Under the pieces are notes generated by a model that saw nothing but the letters and a program-made list of their open reading frames with translations, did not search any database and was not told where the DNA came from. A program made the translations under genes and the position numbers. Below, in pieces: positions 44,728 to 54,273 of a DNA stretch of 64,000 nucleotides. Source of the DNA: Devosia aquimaris (lineage in GTDB: Bacteria; Pseudomonadota; Alphaproteobacteria; Rhizobiales; Devosiaceae); the NCBI RefSeq assembly GCF_020169335.1, contig NZ_JAIEZN010000001.1, positions 1,133,426 through 1,197,425 on the forward strand. Direction: 5' to 3'. Position 1 is the stretch's first letter; the number at the start of each line of letters is the position of its first letter.

Positions 44728-45786
44728 CTAGGGAACGATGCGCTGCTCGGTTGCGCCGTCGAACAGGTGCACCAGATCCATGGCAAAGCCGATACCGATG
44801 GTTTCGCCAGGAAGCGTCGTGATCCGCTCCCGGAAGACGCCCACCAGCTCGTGTTGGCCCATCTTGAGAGCCACCTGGGTTTCAGATCCCGTTGGCTCGA
44901 TCACCAGGACCTCTGCCTTCATGCCCGCTGGATCAAGGCGCAGATGTTCTGGCCGTATGCCCAGCTTGGCTGGCCCCTGGTGCGATGCCGCCGTGTGCGG
45001 CTGCAGCGGGATGATGGTGCCGTCGTTTAGCTTGAAGCCGTTGCCCTCGACGATGCCATCCAAGACGTTCATGGCTGGCGATCCGATGAAACCAGCGACG
45101 AACAGGTTTGCCGGCGTATCGTAGAGTTCAAGCGGCGTACCGATCTGCTCGACTTCGCCCGAGCGCATGACCACGATGCGGTCGGCCATGGTCATGGCCT
45201 CGATCTGGTCGTGCGTCACATAGACAGTGGTGGTGCTGAGTCGCCGATGGTTGAGCTTGATCTCGCTGCGCATCTGCACGCGCAGCTTGGCATCCAGATT
45301 GGACAGCGGCTCGTCAAACAGGAACACCTGGGGATTGCGCACGATTGCGCGGCCCATGGCGACACGCTGGCGCTGGCCGCCTGACAGATGCCGGGGGTAG
45401 CGCTCGAGATAGGGCTCAAGCCCCAGCACTTGCGCAGCGCTGGCCACGCGGCGACGGATTTCGTCGCGCGGGACACGGCCCAGCTTGAGCGAGAACCCCA
45501 TGTTCTCTTCAACGGTCATGTGCGGATAGAGCGCATAGGACTGAAACACCATGGCGATGTCGCGGTCTTTGGGGGCGAGGTCATTGACGACCTGGCCGGC
45601 AATCTCGATCTCTCCGCCCGAAATATCCTCCAGGCCCGCGATCATCCGCAGGAGGGTCGATTTCCCACATCCTGATGGCCCGACCAGGATGACAAACTCG
45701 CCGTCAGCAATGTCGATGGAAACGCCATGCAGCACCTCGACGCTGCCATAGCTCTTGCGCACATCACGGATGGTCACTGCGCCCAT
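44728..45786 (-). CDS. Carbohydrate ABC importer ATPase (MalK/UgpC type)
   Basis: ATPase of 352 residues for a CUT1 importer. Walker [11 protein letters not shown]-loop [14 protein letters not shown], signature [15 protein letters not shown], Walker [17 protein letters not shown], switch His in [14 protein letters not shown]. The C-terminal TOBE region (about 240-350) reads [12 protein letters not shown]...IRPEHLRL. Divergent from the binding protein at 46146. It is the only MalK-type ATPase seen for two CUT1 importers. Confidence 0.93.
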   Translation of the reverse strand: MGAVTIRDVRKSYGSVEVLHGVSIDIADGEFVILVGPSGCGKSTLLRMIAGLEDISGGEIEIAGQVVNDLAPKDRDIAMVFQSYALYPHMTVEENMGFSLKLGRVPRDEIRRRVASAAQVLGLEPYLERYPRHLSGGQRQRVAMGRAIVRNPQVFLFDEPLSNLDAKLRVQMRSEIKLNHRRLSTTTVYVTHDQIEAMTMADRIVVMRSGEVEQIGTPLELYDTPANLFVAGFIGSPAMNVLDGIVEGNGFKLNDGTIIPLQPHTAASHQGPAKLGIRPEHLRLDPAGMKAEVLVIEPTGSETQVALKMGQHELVGVFRERITTLPGETIGIGFAMDLVHLFDGATEQRIVP

Positions 45787-46145
45787 ATTATCCTCCCCTC
45801 AGCGTGGTCGCCAACCGCGGACGACCTTGGTTTTCCGCCTCTTGGGCTGCCGTTCTCTGTTTGCGGACGGCTTTTAACCAAGTGCGAGAGCAAGTTTTTT
45901 AGCCCGCAGACTCCACGCGCACAAGTATTTTGTCCGACAATATATTGACGGTCAGAAGGTCGTGACCTAATAATCCGACAATTCGGTGCCAATGCTGGGA
46001 CAAATAGGGGCAGGGCATCGGATAGGGGCAAGGGAGAAGGCCCCGCCAGGGAGGACTGGGCATCATCTGACATTTCGATTCGTCCGCGCGCTTGATTGTG
46101 TGCGGGTGCCCGCCGCCATGTTCCATTGAGGAGGAGACTGGAACC
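45787..46145. other. Divergent promoter region between malK-like and binding-protein genes
   Basis: No gene. For the + strand a promoter is visible: -35 TTGACG (45945-45950), 17-bp spacer, -10 TAATAA (45968-45973). A GntR-type palindrome lies just upstream and a related half-site just downstream (separate entry). The rest (46000-46140) looks like a leader without a clear hairpin. Confidence 0.65.
45930..45983. promoter_or_regulatory. GntR-type operators flanking a sigma70 promoter
   Basis: TTGTC-C-GACAA (45930-45940) is a perfect palindrome typical of GntR/FadR sites. ATCCGACAATT (45973-45983) repeats one and a half arms about 41 bp away. They bracket the -35/-10 pair at 45945-45973, so binding of a GntR protein (49636-50388) would loop over or block the promoter. 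Confidence 0.65.
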
Positions 46146-47546
46146 ATGACGAAAAATCGTTTCAATCGACGCGATGTTCTGCGCGGCGGCGGTGCGGCTG
46201 GCCTGGGCCTTTGGGCCACCAGCCAGGGCCTGCCGGTCTTCGCTCAGGACAAGGCTCCGGAGCTTGACCTGCCGCAGGGTGCCGCAGGCAAGCTGACCGT
46301 CATTCACCGGACCGAATATTTCGAAGCCGCCCAAAACCTGTTCCGCGACACCGTGACCACCTTCGCCAAGGCCAACGGTGCGGAACTCGACATCTCGACC
46401 ACCAATCCGGAGTCGTTCGGCGACTTCCTTGGCAAGATGTCCGCGGCCGTGAAGGCCGGAAATCCACCAGACCTGGCCTATACCAGCAATGTGTCGGTGC
46501 CGCAGATGCATCTGCTCGGCCTGCTGGAAGACGTCAACGACGTGGTCGAGGAAGCCATCAGCAAGTACGGCAATGTGATGCGCGGCATCAACGCCGAGAA
46601 GACCGGCAAGATCGACGGTCGCTGGGTCGCCATTCCGTTCATTGCCAACACCACTGGCACGTTCTTCCGCGGTGACAAGCTCGCGGAAAAGAACATCGAT
46701 CCCAGCACCCTGGACACCTGGGAACAGCGCCGCGAAGCAGCCCTGGCTATTTCGGACCCGGCCAATGGCTTCTACGGCTGGGGCCTCACGGTCAACCAGT
46801 CCGGCGACGGATGGGGCGTGGCTTCGGGCATTCTCAATGCCTTTGGCGGGCACTTCACCGATGCCTCGGGCACCAAGGTCGAGTTCGACTCGCCTGAGAC
46901 CGTGGCCGCCTTTGAGTTCGTGCGCGAGACCTATGATCGCAATGGCAAGTACGCGGCCATGCTGCCCCCGGGCGTTGAAAGCTGGGGCGACATTTCCAAC
47001 AACGAAGCCTACCTCGCCGGCAGCATCGGCTATACGCACAATGCGTTCTCGGTCTATGCGGCAGCAAAGCGCGACAACAACCCGGTGTTCCCGGGCACGA
47101 TCCTGCTGCGCCAGCCCAATGCCAACAATGGCGACAGTCGCGACGGCGGTGCTGTTGGCGGCTGGCTGACGGTCTTCAAGGGCGCACCCAACGTTGAACT
47201 GGCCAAGAAGCTGGCACTCGACCTGCTCGATCCGGCCAACTTCACCCCGATGTCCTCGGTGGCTGGCGGCCTGTTCATGCCCGCCTATGAGAAGCTCTGG
47301 ACGCCTGAACTGATCGAGGCCGATCCGAACTTCGCCATCATCAAGGACCAGGTCAGCGTTCCCGATCCCTTCATTGGCCCGTCCTGGCCCGCCCAGCCGG
47401 CGGCTCAGATCGACGCCATCCGGGCCCAGGGCATCCTCGAGCAGTCGATGGGCAATGTCATTGCCGGCCGCATGACGTCTCAGGAAGCAGTGACCGACGC
47501 TCACAACAAGATCGTCCAGCTCTTCGAAGAAGGCGGCATCATGTAA
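46146..47546 (+). CDS. Carbohydrate ABC importer binding protein (SBP family 1), Tat-type signal
   Basis: Periplasmic CUT1 binding protein of 466 residues. N-terminus RFNRRDVLRGGGAAGLGLW is a twin-arginine signal, cleavage region VFAQDK. SBP_1 blocks: NPPDLAYTSNVSVPQMHLLG, WVAIPFIANTTGTFFRG, NEAYLAGSIGYTHNAFS. ATG at 46146 (MTKNRF) with GGAGGAGA upstream. Ligand unknown, probably an oligosaccharide or polyol. Confidence 0.92.
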   Translation: MTKNRFNRRDVLRGGGAAGLGLWATSQGLPVFAQDKAPELDLPQGAAGKLTVIHRTEYFEAAQNLFRDTVTTFAKANGAELDISTTNPESFGDFLGKMSAAVKAGNPPDLAYTSNVSVPQMHLLGLLEDVNDVVEEAISKYGNVMRGINAEKTGKIDGRWVAIPFIANTTGTFFRGDKLAEKNIDPSTLDTWEQRREAALAISDPANGFYGWGLTVNQSGDGWGVASGILNAFGGHFTDASGTKVEFDSPETVAAFEFVRETYDRNGKYAAMLPPGVESWGDISNNEAYLAGSIGYTHNAFSVYAAAKRDNNPVFPGTILLRQPNANNGDSRDGGAVGGWLTVFKGAPNVELAKKLALDLLDPANFTPMSSVAGGLFMPAYEKLWTPELIEADPNFAIIKDQVSVPDPFIGPSWPAQPAAQIDAIRAQGILEQSMGNVIAGRMTSQEAVTDAHNKIVQLFEEGGIM

Positions 47547-47554
47547 GTCGCGGT

Positions 47555-47588
47555 GCGGCAGGGGCGGGCAATGTCTCGCCCCTGCCGC
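47555..47588. other. Stem-loop between binding protein and permease genes
   Basis: GCGGCAGGGGCG / CGCCCCTGCCGC, perfect 12-bp stem with 10-nt loop, 9 bp after the binding-protein stop, no T-run. Confidence 0.75.
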
Positions 47589-47677
47589 TCGCCTGATTGG
47601 CGCCCGTGCACCCGGTCGGGTGCTGCGGACGCTTGCCCTTTGTCATCTGCGGGCGCGTTCCCGTTGGAGTTCAAGCC

Positions 47678-49639
47678 ATGGAAGATCGCATGAGCCTGGC
47701 CACCGCCATCACCAAGCCTCGTCGCGCACGCGCAAAGCGCATTGACCAGTTCTTCGGCCGTGACTGGAAGGTTGGTTATCTGTTCGTGCTGCCCATGGTC
47801 CTGATCATGGCGCTGCTGATCTTCTGGCCGTTTGTCAGCGCCATCATCCAGAGCACCACGTCGCTGAACTTCCTGACGGGCGAGACCACCAATGTGGGCC
47901 TGCGCAACTACACGCGCCTGTTCACCAACAGCGACTTCCTGCAGTCCATGCAGAACACGATCGTGTTCACCTTCTGGTCGTTGCTGATCAAGTTCATCGT
48001 CGGCCTGTCGGTTGCCCTTATTCTCAACAGCCGCCTGCCGTTTCGCGGTGTGCTCAGCGGCTTGATGCTGCTGCCCTGGATCATTCCCGAGATCGTGACC
48101 GCACTGGCCTGGAAGTCCATCTACGACCCGCTGTTCGGTGGCCTCAACCCGATCCTTCAGGGCGCCGGCATCATCGATCGTCCGCTGGGCTGGCTCTCGG
48201 ACCCCAACATGGCGATGGGCAGCATTATCTCGGTCAACGTCTGGAAGGGGATTCCCTTCTTCGTCCTGCTGTTGCTGGCCGGCCTCAAGGCCGTCGACCG
48301 CGAGCAGCTCGAGGCGGCCCAGGTCGATGGCGCCAATGCCATCCAGCGTTTCCGCAACGTTACGCTGCCGAGCCTGCGCTATGTGATCGTGGTCACCCTG
48401 CTCTTGTCGTTCATCTCGACATTCAACCAGTTCGGCTTGCCATTCCTGATGACTGGCGGCGGACCGAGCGGTGCGACAAAGCTCTACTCCATTCTCGCCT
48501 ACGAAAAGGCCATTGCGTCGCTGCAGTACGGCCCCGGTATTGCGATCGCCTTCTCGGTGGCGCCGTTGATGGCCGTGATGATCTGGCTGCTGGCGCGCTT
48601 CATGCGTCAGGACGACAAGCGTGACGGCGATTTCAACAAGTCGCCAGGGCTTGCCGACCGCGCCCTGAAGTGGATCGGCAAGGGCATGAACCTGCTGATC
48701 GACGCCGTGCTTTGGCCAATCCAGAAGCTGTTTGAACTCTACGAGGCCGGTGTTCGGGCGGTCCGGCGGGCTTCGGGCCGTCGCGTCACCCAGCCCATGA
48801 CCTCGCAGGCCGTGCGTCGCAATGGCGGGCCCTGGCTGCGCCTGATCGTGCTGCTGCCGGTGATGATCTTTGTGGCCTTTCCATTCTACTGGATCATCAC
48901 CACATCGCTCAAAACCACCGAGCAGATCAGCCAGCGCGAATCCATCTTCTGGCCACAGCCGGCCACGCTCGACCAATATCGGTCGCTGCTGCAGGATACG
49001 CCATTTGTGACCTGGCTGCTCAACTCGGCCTTTGTTGCGGCATCCGCGACCCTGGTCTCGGTGGCGCTGGCGTCCCTGGCTGCCTATGCGCTGTCGCGCC
49101 TGCGGTTCCGCGGGGCAGGGCTGCTCACCACGCTGCTGCTCATCACCTATCTTCTGCCGGGCACGCTGCTGTTCATCCCGCTCTACCAGACACTGACGTC
49201 GCTGGGCGTGATCAACACGCATGCCGCGCTGATCCTGACCTATCCGACGTTCCTGCTCCCCTTCGCCACTTGGGTGCTCATGGGTTATTTCCGCTCCATT
49301 CCGGTGGAGCTGGAGGAGGCTGCCCGCATCGATGGCGCCAGCCGACTCTATATCTTCTGGCGCATTACCTTGCCGCTGGCGGCCCCGGCCATCCTCTCGG
49401 TGACGCTGTTTGCCTTCACCAATGCGTGGAACGAGTTCCTGTTCGCCTTCGTGTTCATCACCTCTGAATCCCTGCGGACCTTGCCGATCGGGCTGCAATC
49501 CCTGGTGGTGGGCGACATCCTGCCATGGGGCAAGCTGATGGCGGCGTCCCTGCTGACCACTATTCCGGTTGCGGTGCTCTACATCTATGCCCAGCGGTTC
49601 CTGGCCGAAGGGCTCACTGTCGGAGCGGTCAAGGGATGA
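47678..49639 (+). CDS. Fused double CUT1 permease (MalF/UgpA + MalG/UgpE in one chain)
   Basis: Single open frame of 653 residues containing both permeases of a carbohydrate importer. N-half (about 1-310): MalF-like, TM1 at about 33-55, EAA loop EQLEAAQVDGANAIQRF (about 208-225). Linker (about 310-390) is positively charged with a possible amphipathic helix. C-half (about 390-653): MalG-like, EAA loop VELEEAARIDGASRLYIF (about 543-560). No frameshift or stop occurs between. The ATG at 47678 has GGAG 8 nt upstream. Usually these are two genes; fusion forces 1:1 stoichiometry. Confidence 0.9.
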   Translation: MEDRMSLATAITKPRRARAKRIDQFFGRDWKVGYLFVLPMVLIMALLIFWPFVSAIIQSTTSLNFLTGETTNVGLRNYTRLFTNSDFLQSMQNTIVFTFWSLLIKFIVGLSVALILNSRLPFRGVLSGLMLLPWIIPEIVTALAWKSIYDPLFGGLNPILQGAGIIDRPLGWLSDPNMAMGSIISVNVWKGIPFFVLLLLAGLKAVDREQLEAAQVDGANAIQRFRNVTLPSLRYVIVVTLLLSFISTFNQFGLPFLMTGGGPSGATKLYSILAYEKAIASLQYGPGIAIAFSVAPLMAVMIWLLARFMRQDDKRDGDFNKSPGLADRALKWIGKGMNLLIDAVLWPIQKLFELYEAGVRAVRRASGRRVTQPMTSQAVRRNGGPWLRLIVLLPVMIFVAFPFYWIITTSLKTTEQISQRESIFWPQPATLDQYRSLLQDTPFVTWLLNSAFVAASATLVSVALASLAAYALSRLRFRGAGLLTTLLLITYLLPGTLLFIPLYQTLTSLGVINTHAALILTYPTFLLPFATWVLMGYFRSIPVELEEAARIDGASRLYIFWRITLPLAAPAILSVTLFAFTNAWNEFLFAFVFITSESLRTLPIGLQSLVVGDILPWGKLMAASLLTTIPVAVLYIYAQRFLAEGLTVGAVKG

Positions 49640-50388
49640 ACGACCAGGTGTCGGGCAAGACAGGCAGGGCCAGGGCGGTCACAGCCGAGCGCCCGGCACC
49701 ATCAGCGGTCGACGCCATGGTGGCCAAGATCCGCGGCCTCATTTCCGATGGTGGCCTGCAGCTGGGCGACAGCCTGCCCACCGAAAAGGAGCTGTGCGAA
49801 CGCTTCGATGCCGGTCGCAACACGGTTCGCGAGGCCATGCGCATTCTCAAGGCGTACGGCGTCGTTGCCGTGCGCCCCAAGGTGGGCGCGACCCTGATCG
49901 ATGACCGCATGGAGCGCGCACTCGACCTCTTCTCGTTCAATACGCTCGACATTTCGCGGCGCACCTTCAATGACATTCAGGGGTTCCGAAAGCTGATCGA
50001 AGTGGGGTCGGTAGACACCATTTTCGACCATGTCTCGGCCAAGGATGTCGCCGAGCTGCGCGCGCTGAACGCCGCGTTGCGCGAGGCGCCCAGCATCAGC
50101 GAGGCGTCGGAGCTGGACTTCCGTTTCCACCTCCGACTGGTTTCAATCCTCGACAATCGCGCGGCGCACGATGTCTACCGCATCATGAAGCCGGTGATCA
50201 TCCGGATCATGGAGCGCGGCAAGCAGATCCGCGACTTCAATGTCGACACCTTCGAGCAGCACGCCACAGTGGTCGATGCGCTCGAGCTGCGGGATCGCAT
50301 TCGCTACCAATATGCGCTGATCACGCATTTGCATCTGGGACTTTGGGCCTTCGACGAAGAGGGGGAGGCGGATCGGCCGGCGCTGTGA
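49636..50388 (+). CDS. GntR (FadR subfamily) transcriptional regulator
   Basis: Regulator of 250 residues. HTH region LPTEKELCERFDAGRNTVREAMRILKAYGVV (about 46-78); helical FCD ligand domain with DFRFHLRLVS (about 158-167) and later His residues. Its ATG overlaps the permease stop (ATGA), so it is cotranslated with the importer it probably regulates through TTGTCCGACAA sites. Confidence 0.92.
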   Translation: MNDQVSGKTGRARAVTAERPAPSAVDAMVAKIRGLISDGGLQLGDSLPTEKELCERFDAGRNTVREAMRILKAYGVVAVRPKVGATLIDDRMERALDLFSFNTLDISRRTFNDIQGFRKLIEVGSVDTIFDHVSAKDVAELRALNAALREAPSISEASELDFRFHLRLVSILDNRAAHDVYRIMKPVIIRIMERGKQIRDFNVDTFEQHATVVDALELRDRIRYQYALITHLHLGLWAFDEEGEADRPAL

Positions 50389-50486
50389 CGCAGGCCGTGG
50401 GGAGCAATGTGCAGGCCGCCCGTCTCGCATGGAGCAGGACCGCCTGAACATGGCGTCGGGGAGACGCCAATCTTGGGAGGACGAAA

Positions 50487-51623
50487 ATGAAGACTATGCA
50501 CGTAGCAACTTTGGTTGTGGCGAGCCTGCTCGCTTCGACCAGCCTCACTCTCGCCGGACCGGAGACCGTCTCCGGCCCTGGTGCCGATCCAACCTGCTTC
50601 GCGCCCTGGGGCGATGACGCCAAATACATGCAGTGGCCAGCTCAGGAGGGGCCATACCGCATCGCCGTGGTCAACGGCTTTGTCGGGAACACCTGGCGCA
50701 TTCAGATGATCAAGACCGCCAAGGCATTTGCCGAGGATCCGGCCATCAAGGACAAGATTGCCGAATTCAAGGTGGTCTCGACCGGGACGGACGCGCCTGC
50801 CCAGCTTGGCGCCATCGAGGACTTCATCAACCAGGGCTTTGACGCCATCGTCACCATCGCCGTCTCGCCGGACGGCTTTGATCGCGTGATCCGCCTGGCC
50901 GACAAGGAAAACGTCGTTCTGGTGCCGTTCGACAACGTTCTGGATACCGACGCTGTCATGCAGGTCAACGAGGACCAGACCGAAATGGGCCATCGCTGGG
51001 CCCAGTTCCTGATCGACGAGCTGGCGGCCCAGGGCAAGACGGGTGGCAAGATCCTTGAAGTGCGCGGCCTTGCCGGTAACTCGGTCGACCGCGACCGATC
51101 GGCCGCAATTCACGATGCATTCGCGGCCAGTGGCGGCAATTGGGAGATCGTGGAGGTCGTTGGCAACTGGGATGACGGCACCGCGCAGAAGGTCACCGCA
51201 GACGCGATCGCCGTGCATGGTCAGTTCGACGCCATCGCAGCCCAGGGCGGCACCACCGGTGTGGTGCAGGCCATGATCGATGCGGGCCATCCCATGGTGC
51301 CCATTGCCGGTGAATCCGAGAATGGCTTCCGCAAACTCGTGGCGGAGCACTCTGCCGACGGACTGAAGGGCATTTCCATTGGCCAGTCGCCAGGCCTCGT
51401 GGCCATTGCCATGAAGGCGGCAGTGTCCGCCCTTGAGGGCAATGTCATGCCGCAGCTGATCTCGGTGCCGCTGCCCGTTGCCACCTACGACCAGCTCAAG
51501 GATGGCGAGAACTTCTGGTCCGATCTGCCGGACAACTTCTTCACCGTGAACGAGTTCCCGCCCTGCGGCGTCAACATTTCGGGCCCCGCCATCATGGCGC
51601 AGTCCGAAGCGGACGTGAAGTAA
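50487..51623 (+). CDS. Sugar ABC importer substrate-binding protein (CUT2-like)
   Basis: Periplasmic binding protein of 378 residues, signal peptide 1-23 (LTLAGPE). Start AGGACGAAAATGAAG. Longer than RbsB, with an N-terminal GPGADPTCFAPWGDDAKYMQW block, then IAVVNGFVGNTWRIQMIKTA and AIVTIAVSPDGFDRVIRLAD. Heads an operon with one ATPase and two different permeases. Ligand not evident. Confidence 0.9.
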   Translation: MKTMHVATLVVASLLASTSLTLAGPETVSGPGADPTCFAPWGDDAKYMQWPAQEGPYRIAVVNGFVGNTWRIQMIKTAKAFAEDPAIKDKIAEFKVVSTGTDAPAQLGAIEDFINQGFDAIVTIAVSPDGFDRVIRLADKENVVLVPFDNVLDTDAVMQVNEDQTEMGHRWAQFLIDELAAQGKTGGKILEVRGLAGNSVDRDRSAAIHDAFAASGGNWEIVEVVGNWDDGTAQKVTADAIAVHGQFDAIAAQGGTTGVVQAMIDAGHPMVPIAGESENGFRKLVAEHSADGLKGISIGQSPGLVAIAMKAAVSALEGNVMPQLISVPLPVATYDQLKDGENFWSDLPDNFFTVNEFPPCGVNISGPAIMAQSEADVK

Positions 51624-51633
51624 AGCCATATCG

Positions 51634-51660
51634 TGGCGGCGCCATTCCCGGGCGCCGCCA
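51634..51660. other. Stem-loop between binding protein and ATPase genes
   Basis: TGGCGGCGCC / GGCGCCGCCA, perfect 10-bp stem with 7-nt loop, 11 bp after the binding-protein stop, without T-run. Confidence 0.72.
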
Positions 51661-51691
51661 TACCGGCCCGAGCGGTGGAGATGGCTCAAAC

Positions 51692-53218
51692 ATGTCTGAA
51701 CACCCGTTTTTGCAGCTGACTGGCGTGTCCAAGTATTTCGCCGGTACGCGCGCCCTGGAAAGCGTCGACTTCGCGTGTGAACGCGGGTCGATCCATGCCG
51801 TTCTGGGCGAGAACGGCGCCGGCAAGTCGACGCTGATCAAGATCATCTCGGGCGTTCTCAAGCCCGACACCGGGTCGATCAGCATTGACGGCATGCCGGT
51901 CGACTACGCCAGTCCGGCCGACGCCAACGCCGCTGGGATTGTCTGCATCTTCCAGGAGCTGTCCCTGGTGCCCGACCTGACGGTCGCCGACAATATCTCG
52001 CTGGCGCAGCCTCCGCGCCGGTTTGGAATGATCGATCGTCGCGCACAGCGCGAGATTGCTGAACACCTCCTGGCGCGGATCAAATGCGAAGATGTCGATC
52101 CCAACGCCCTGGTACGCGACCTGTCGCTGTCGCGCCGGCAGATGGTGGAAATTGCCAAGGCGCTTGGCAAGCGACCGCGCCTGTTGATCCTGGACGAGGC
52201 GACGTCAGCCCTGACCCGTAACGATGTCGAGACGGTTTATGGGCTTCTGGCAGATTTGCGCCAGGATAATGTCGCCAGCCTGTTCATCTCCCATCGCATG
52301 AACGAGGTCGAGCGCCTGTGCGACACGCTGTCCGTGTTCCGCAATGGGCGCCATGTCGAGACCTTCGCCAAGGGAGAAAAGACCGATGGCCAGATCGTCC
52401 GGCTGATGATTGGTCGCGAAGTCGATGCACAGTTTCCGCCCAAACCCGCGCCAACCGAGCATCCCGCGCATCTGCGGGTCAACGCCCTGAGTTGGGAGAA
52501 GCGGCTCAAGGGCGCGTCGCTGACGGTTGGGCGTGGCGAGATCGTCGGCTTGGGCGGCCTGGACGGGCAGGGCCAGAAGGAACTCATGCTGGCCCTGTTC
52601 GGCGTGCTGCGAGGCGTGGAGGGCCGCGTGGAGGTTGGCGAGACATCTGGCGTGCCCGGCGACCCCGCCATTGCAAAGCAGGCACCACGGCGCATCGCGC
52701 TGGTGCCGGAAGATCGCAAGACAGAAGGCCTGATGCTGCCCATGTCGATTGCCGACAATTTGCTGGCAGCGTCCTATGCCTATGTCTCGGTCGGCCCCTT
52801 TATCAGCCCAGCGCTGGAGAGCCAGGCTGTCAGCGAGGCTGTCGCCAGGCTGCAGATCAAGATCGGCGACCCGCAGGACGCCGTTGCCACCCTGTCGGGC
52901 GGCAATCAGCAGAAGGTGGTTATCGCCAAATGGCTGATGACCGATCCGGACGTCATTCTGCTCAATGACCCGACCCGCGGCATCGACGTCGGCACCAAAC
53001 AGGAGATCTATCGCCTCATGCGCCGCCTGGCCGACGAGGGACGAGCCATCCTCTTTTATTCCACCGACTATGCCGAACTCATCGGCTGCTGTGAGCGGGT
53101 CGCCATCATGTACGACGGCGCCATTGTCGCTGAACTAACCGGCGACGCGGTGACCGAGGAAGCCATCGTTGCCGCCTCGCTCAATATCCACGCCGGTGCA
53201 TTCGGGGTGACCCAATGA
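51692..53218 (+). CDS. Sugar ABC importer ATPase, two ABC domains (RbsA type)
   Basis: Double ATPase of 508 residues. Domain 1: GENGAGKST, signature LSLSRRQMVEIAKAL, LLILDEATSAL. Domain 2: degenerate P-loop GLDGQGQKE, signature LSGGNQQKVVIAKWL, VILLNDPTRGIDVG. Overlaps the next permease by 4 bp. Confidence 0.93.
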   Translation: MSEHPFLQLTGVSKYFAGTRALESVDFACERGSIHAVLGENGAGKSTLIKIISGVLKPDTGSISIDGMPVDYASPADANAAGIVCIFQELSLVPDLTVADNISLAQPPRRFGMIDRRAQREIAEHLLARIKCEDVDPNALVRDLSLSRRQMVEIAKALGKRPRLLILDEATSALTRNDVETVYGLLADLRQDNVASLFISHRMNEVERLCDTLSVFRNGRHVETFAKGEKTDGQIVRLMIGREVDAQFPPKPAPTEHPAHLRVNALSWEKRLKGASLTVGRGEIVGLGGLDGQGQKELMLALFGVLRGVEGRVEVGETSGVPGDPAIAKQAPRRIALVPEDRKTEGLMLPMSIADNLLAASYAYVSVGPFISPALESQAVSEAVARLQIKIGDPQDAVATLSGGNQQKVVIAKWLMTDPDVILLNDPTRGIDVGTKQEIYRLMRRLADEGRAILFYSTDYAELIGCCERVAIMYDGAIVAELTGDAVTEEAIVAASLNIHAGAFGVTQ

Positions 53219-54264
53219 GCAGCAAGCTAGCCAATCTTGCCAGCAGCATCCGCCAGAACCGGGCCTTTGCCGGCGCCGTCCTCATGCTGCTCGCGCTTTT
53301 CGTGCTCTACAACATTCTGCATCCCCGCGGCTTCTCCTCGGCGGTGCTGATTCAGAACGCCAATGAATCGGTGGCCATTGTGTTTGTCGCCATGGCACAG
53401 ACCATTCCGGTGCTGCTCGGCGGCCTCGATCTCTCGGTCGGCGCCGTCATGACCCTGTCGGCCTGCATAGCCTCCGTCCTGGTCAACGGGTCGCCGCTGC
53501 AGATCATCATGGGCATGGTGGCAACGCTTCTGGCCGGCACGGCGTTTGGCTTCTGCAATGGGCTGATCGTGGTCTATGGCCGCTTGCAGCCGATCATTGC
53601 CACGCTGGCAACCGGTGCCATCGCCATGGGCCTGGCGCTGTTCATCCGACCCAAGCCGGGCGGAGATGTTGATGGCGACCTCAATTGGGCGGTGACCAAT
53701 TCACTGTGGGACTTTGTGGACACCTATGGCTTCTTCGATCCCGACGCCGCCTGGTTTGCGCCGGTCGCCTGGATTCCGGTGCCGCTGCTGATCATCCTGG
53801 TGTTTGGCGCAGGCGTCTGGCTGCCGTTCCGTCGGACAGTGATTGGCCGAACCATCTATGCCATCGGCTCTGCCGAGGGCGCCGCATATATGTCTGGGCT
53901 GCCGATCAATCGCGCCAAGATCGCCGCCTTCACCCTGGCTGGCTTCTTCGCTGCCTGCGGCGGGCTTTACCTCGCCATCCAGACAGCCTCTGGCAACGCC
54001 GACATCACCCAGGCCGGCGCCTACACGCTCAATTCAATCGCTGCCGTGGTGTTGGGCGGGACGTCTCTGCTCGGTGGCGTTGGCGGCGCCCTTGGCTCGC
54101 TGATTGGCGCACTGATCCTGCGCGTCATCTCCTTCTATTTCCGCATCCTGTCTATTGATCCGCTGCTGCAGCCGCTGGTCGAAGGGCTGGTTCTTCTGGC
54201 TGCGGTCAGCCTGGGGGCCGTCCGCGTGTTCCGCATCAAGAACCGCCTCGATCTATTCCGCTAG
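53215..54264 (+). CDS. Sugar ABC importer permease 1 (RbsC type)
   Basis: CUT2 permease of 349 residues, about ten TM helices. Signature IPVLLGGLDLSVGAVMTLSA; coupling region TSLLGGVGGALGSLIGALIL. It has an inserted loop (about 145-185, DVDGDLNWAVTNSLWDFVD) facing the periplasm. ATGA overlap with the ATPase. Confidence 0.92.
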   Translation: MSSKLANLASSIRQNRAFAGAVLMLLALFVLYNILHPRGFSSAVLIQNANESVAIVFVAMAQTIPVLLGGLDLSVGAVMTLSACIASVLVNGSPLQIIMGMVATLLAGTAFGFCNGLIVVYGRLQPIIATLATGAIAMGLALFIRPKPGGDVDGDLNWAVTNSLWDFVDTYGFFDPDAAWFAPVAWIPVPLLIILVFGAGVWLPFRRTVIGRTIYAIGSAEGAAYMSGLPINRAKIAAFTLAGFFAACGGLYLAIQTASGNADITQAGAYTLNSIAAVVLGGTSLLGGVGGALGSLIGALILRVISFYFRILSIDPLLQPLVEGLVLLAAVSLGAVRVFRIKNRLDLFR

Positions 54265-54273
54265 GAGCTCGAC

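Noticed and set aside
45774..47504. Minus-strand open frame of 576 codons opposite the Tat-type binding protein
   Set aside because: Antisense to a gene with a recognisable family and it runs through the divergent promoter.
47501..49498. Minus-strand open frame of 665 codons opposite the fused permease
   Set aside because: Extremely rich in Gln, Arg, Gly and Asp, the expected mirror of a membrane-protein gene; no domain and no ribosome site.
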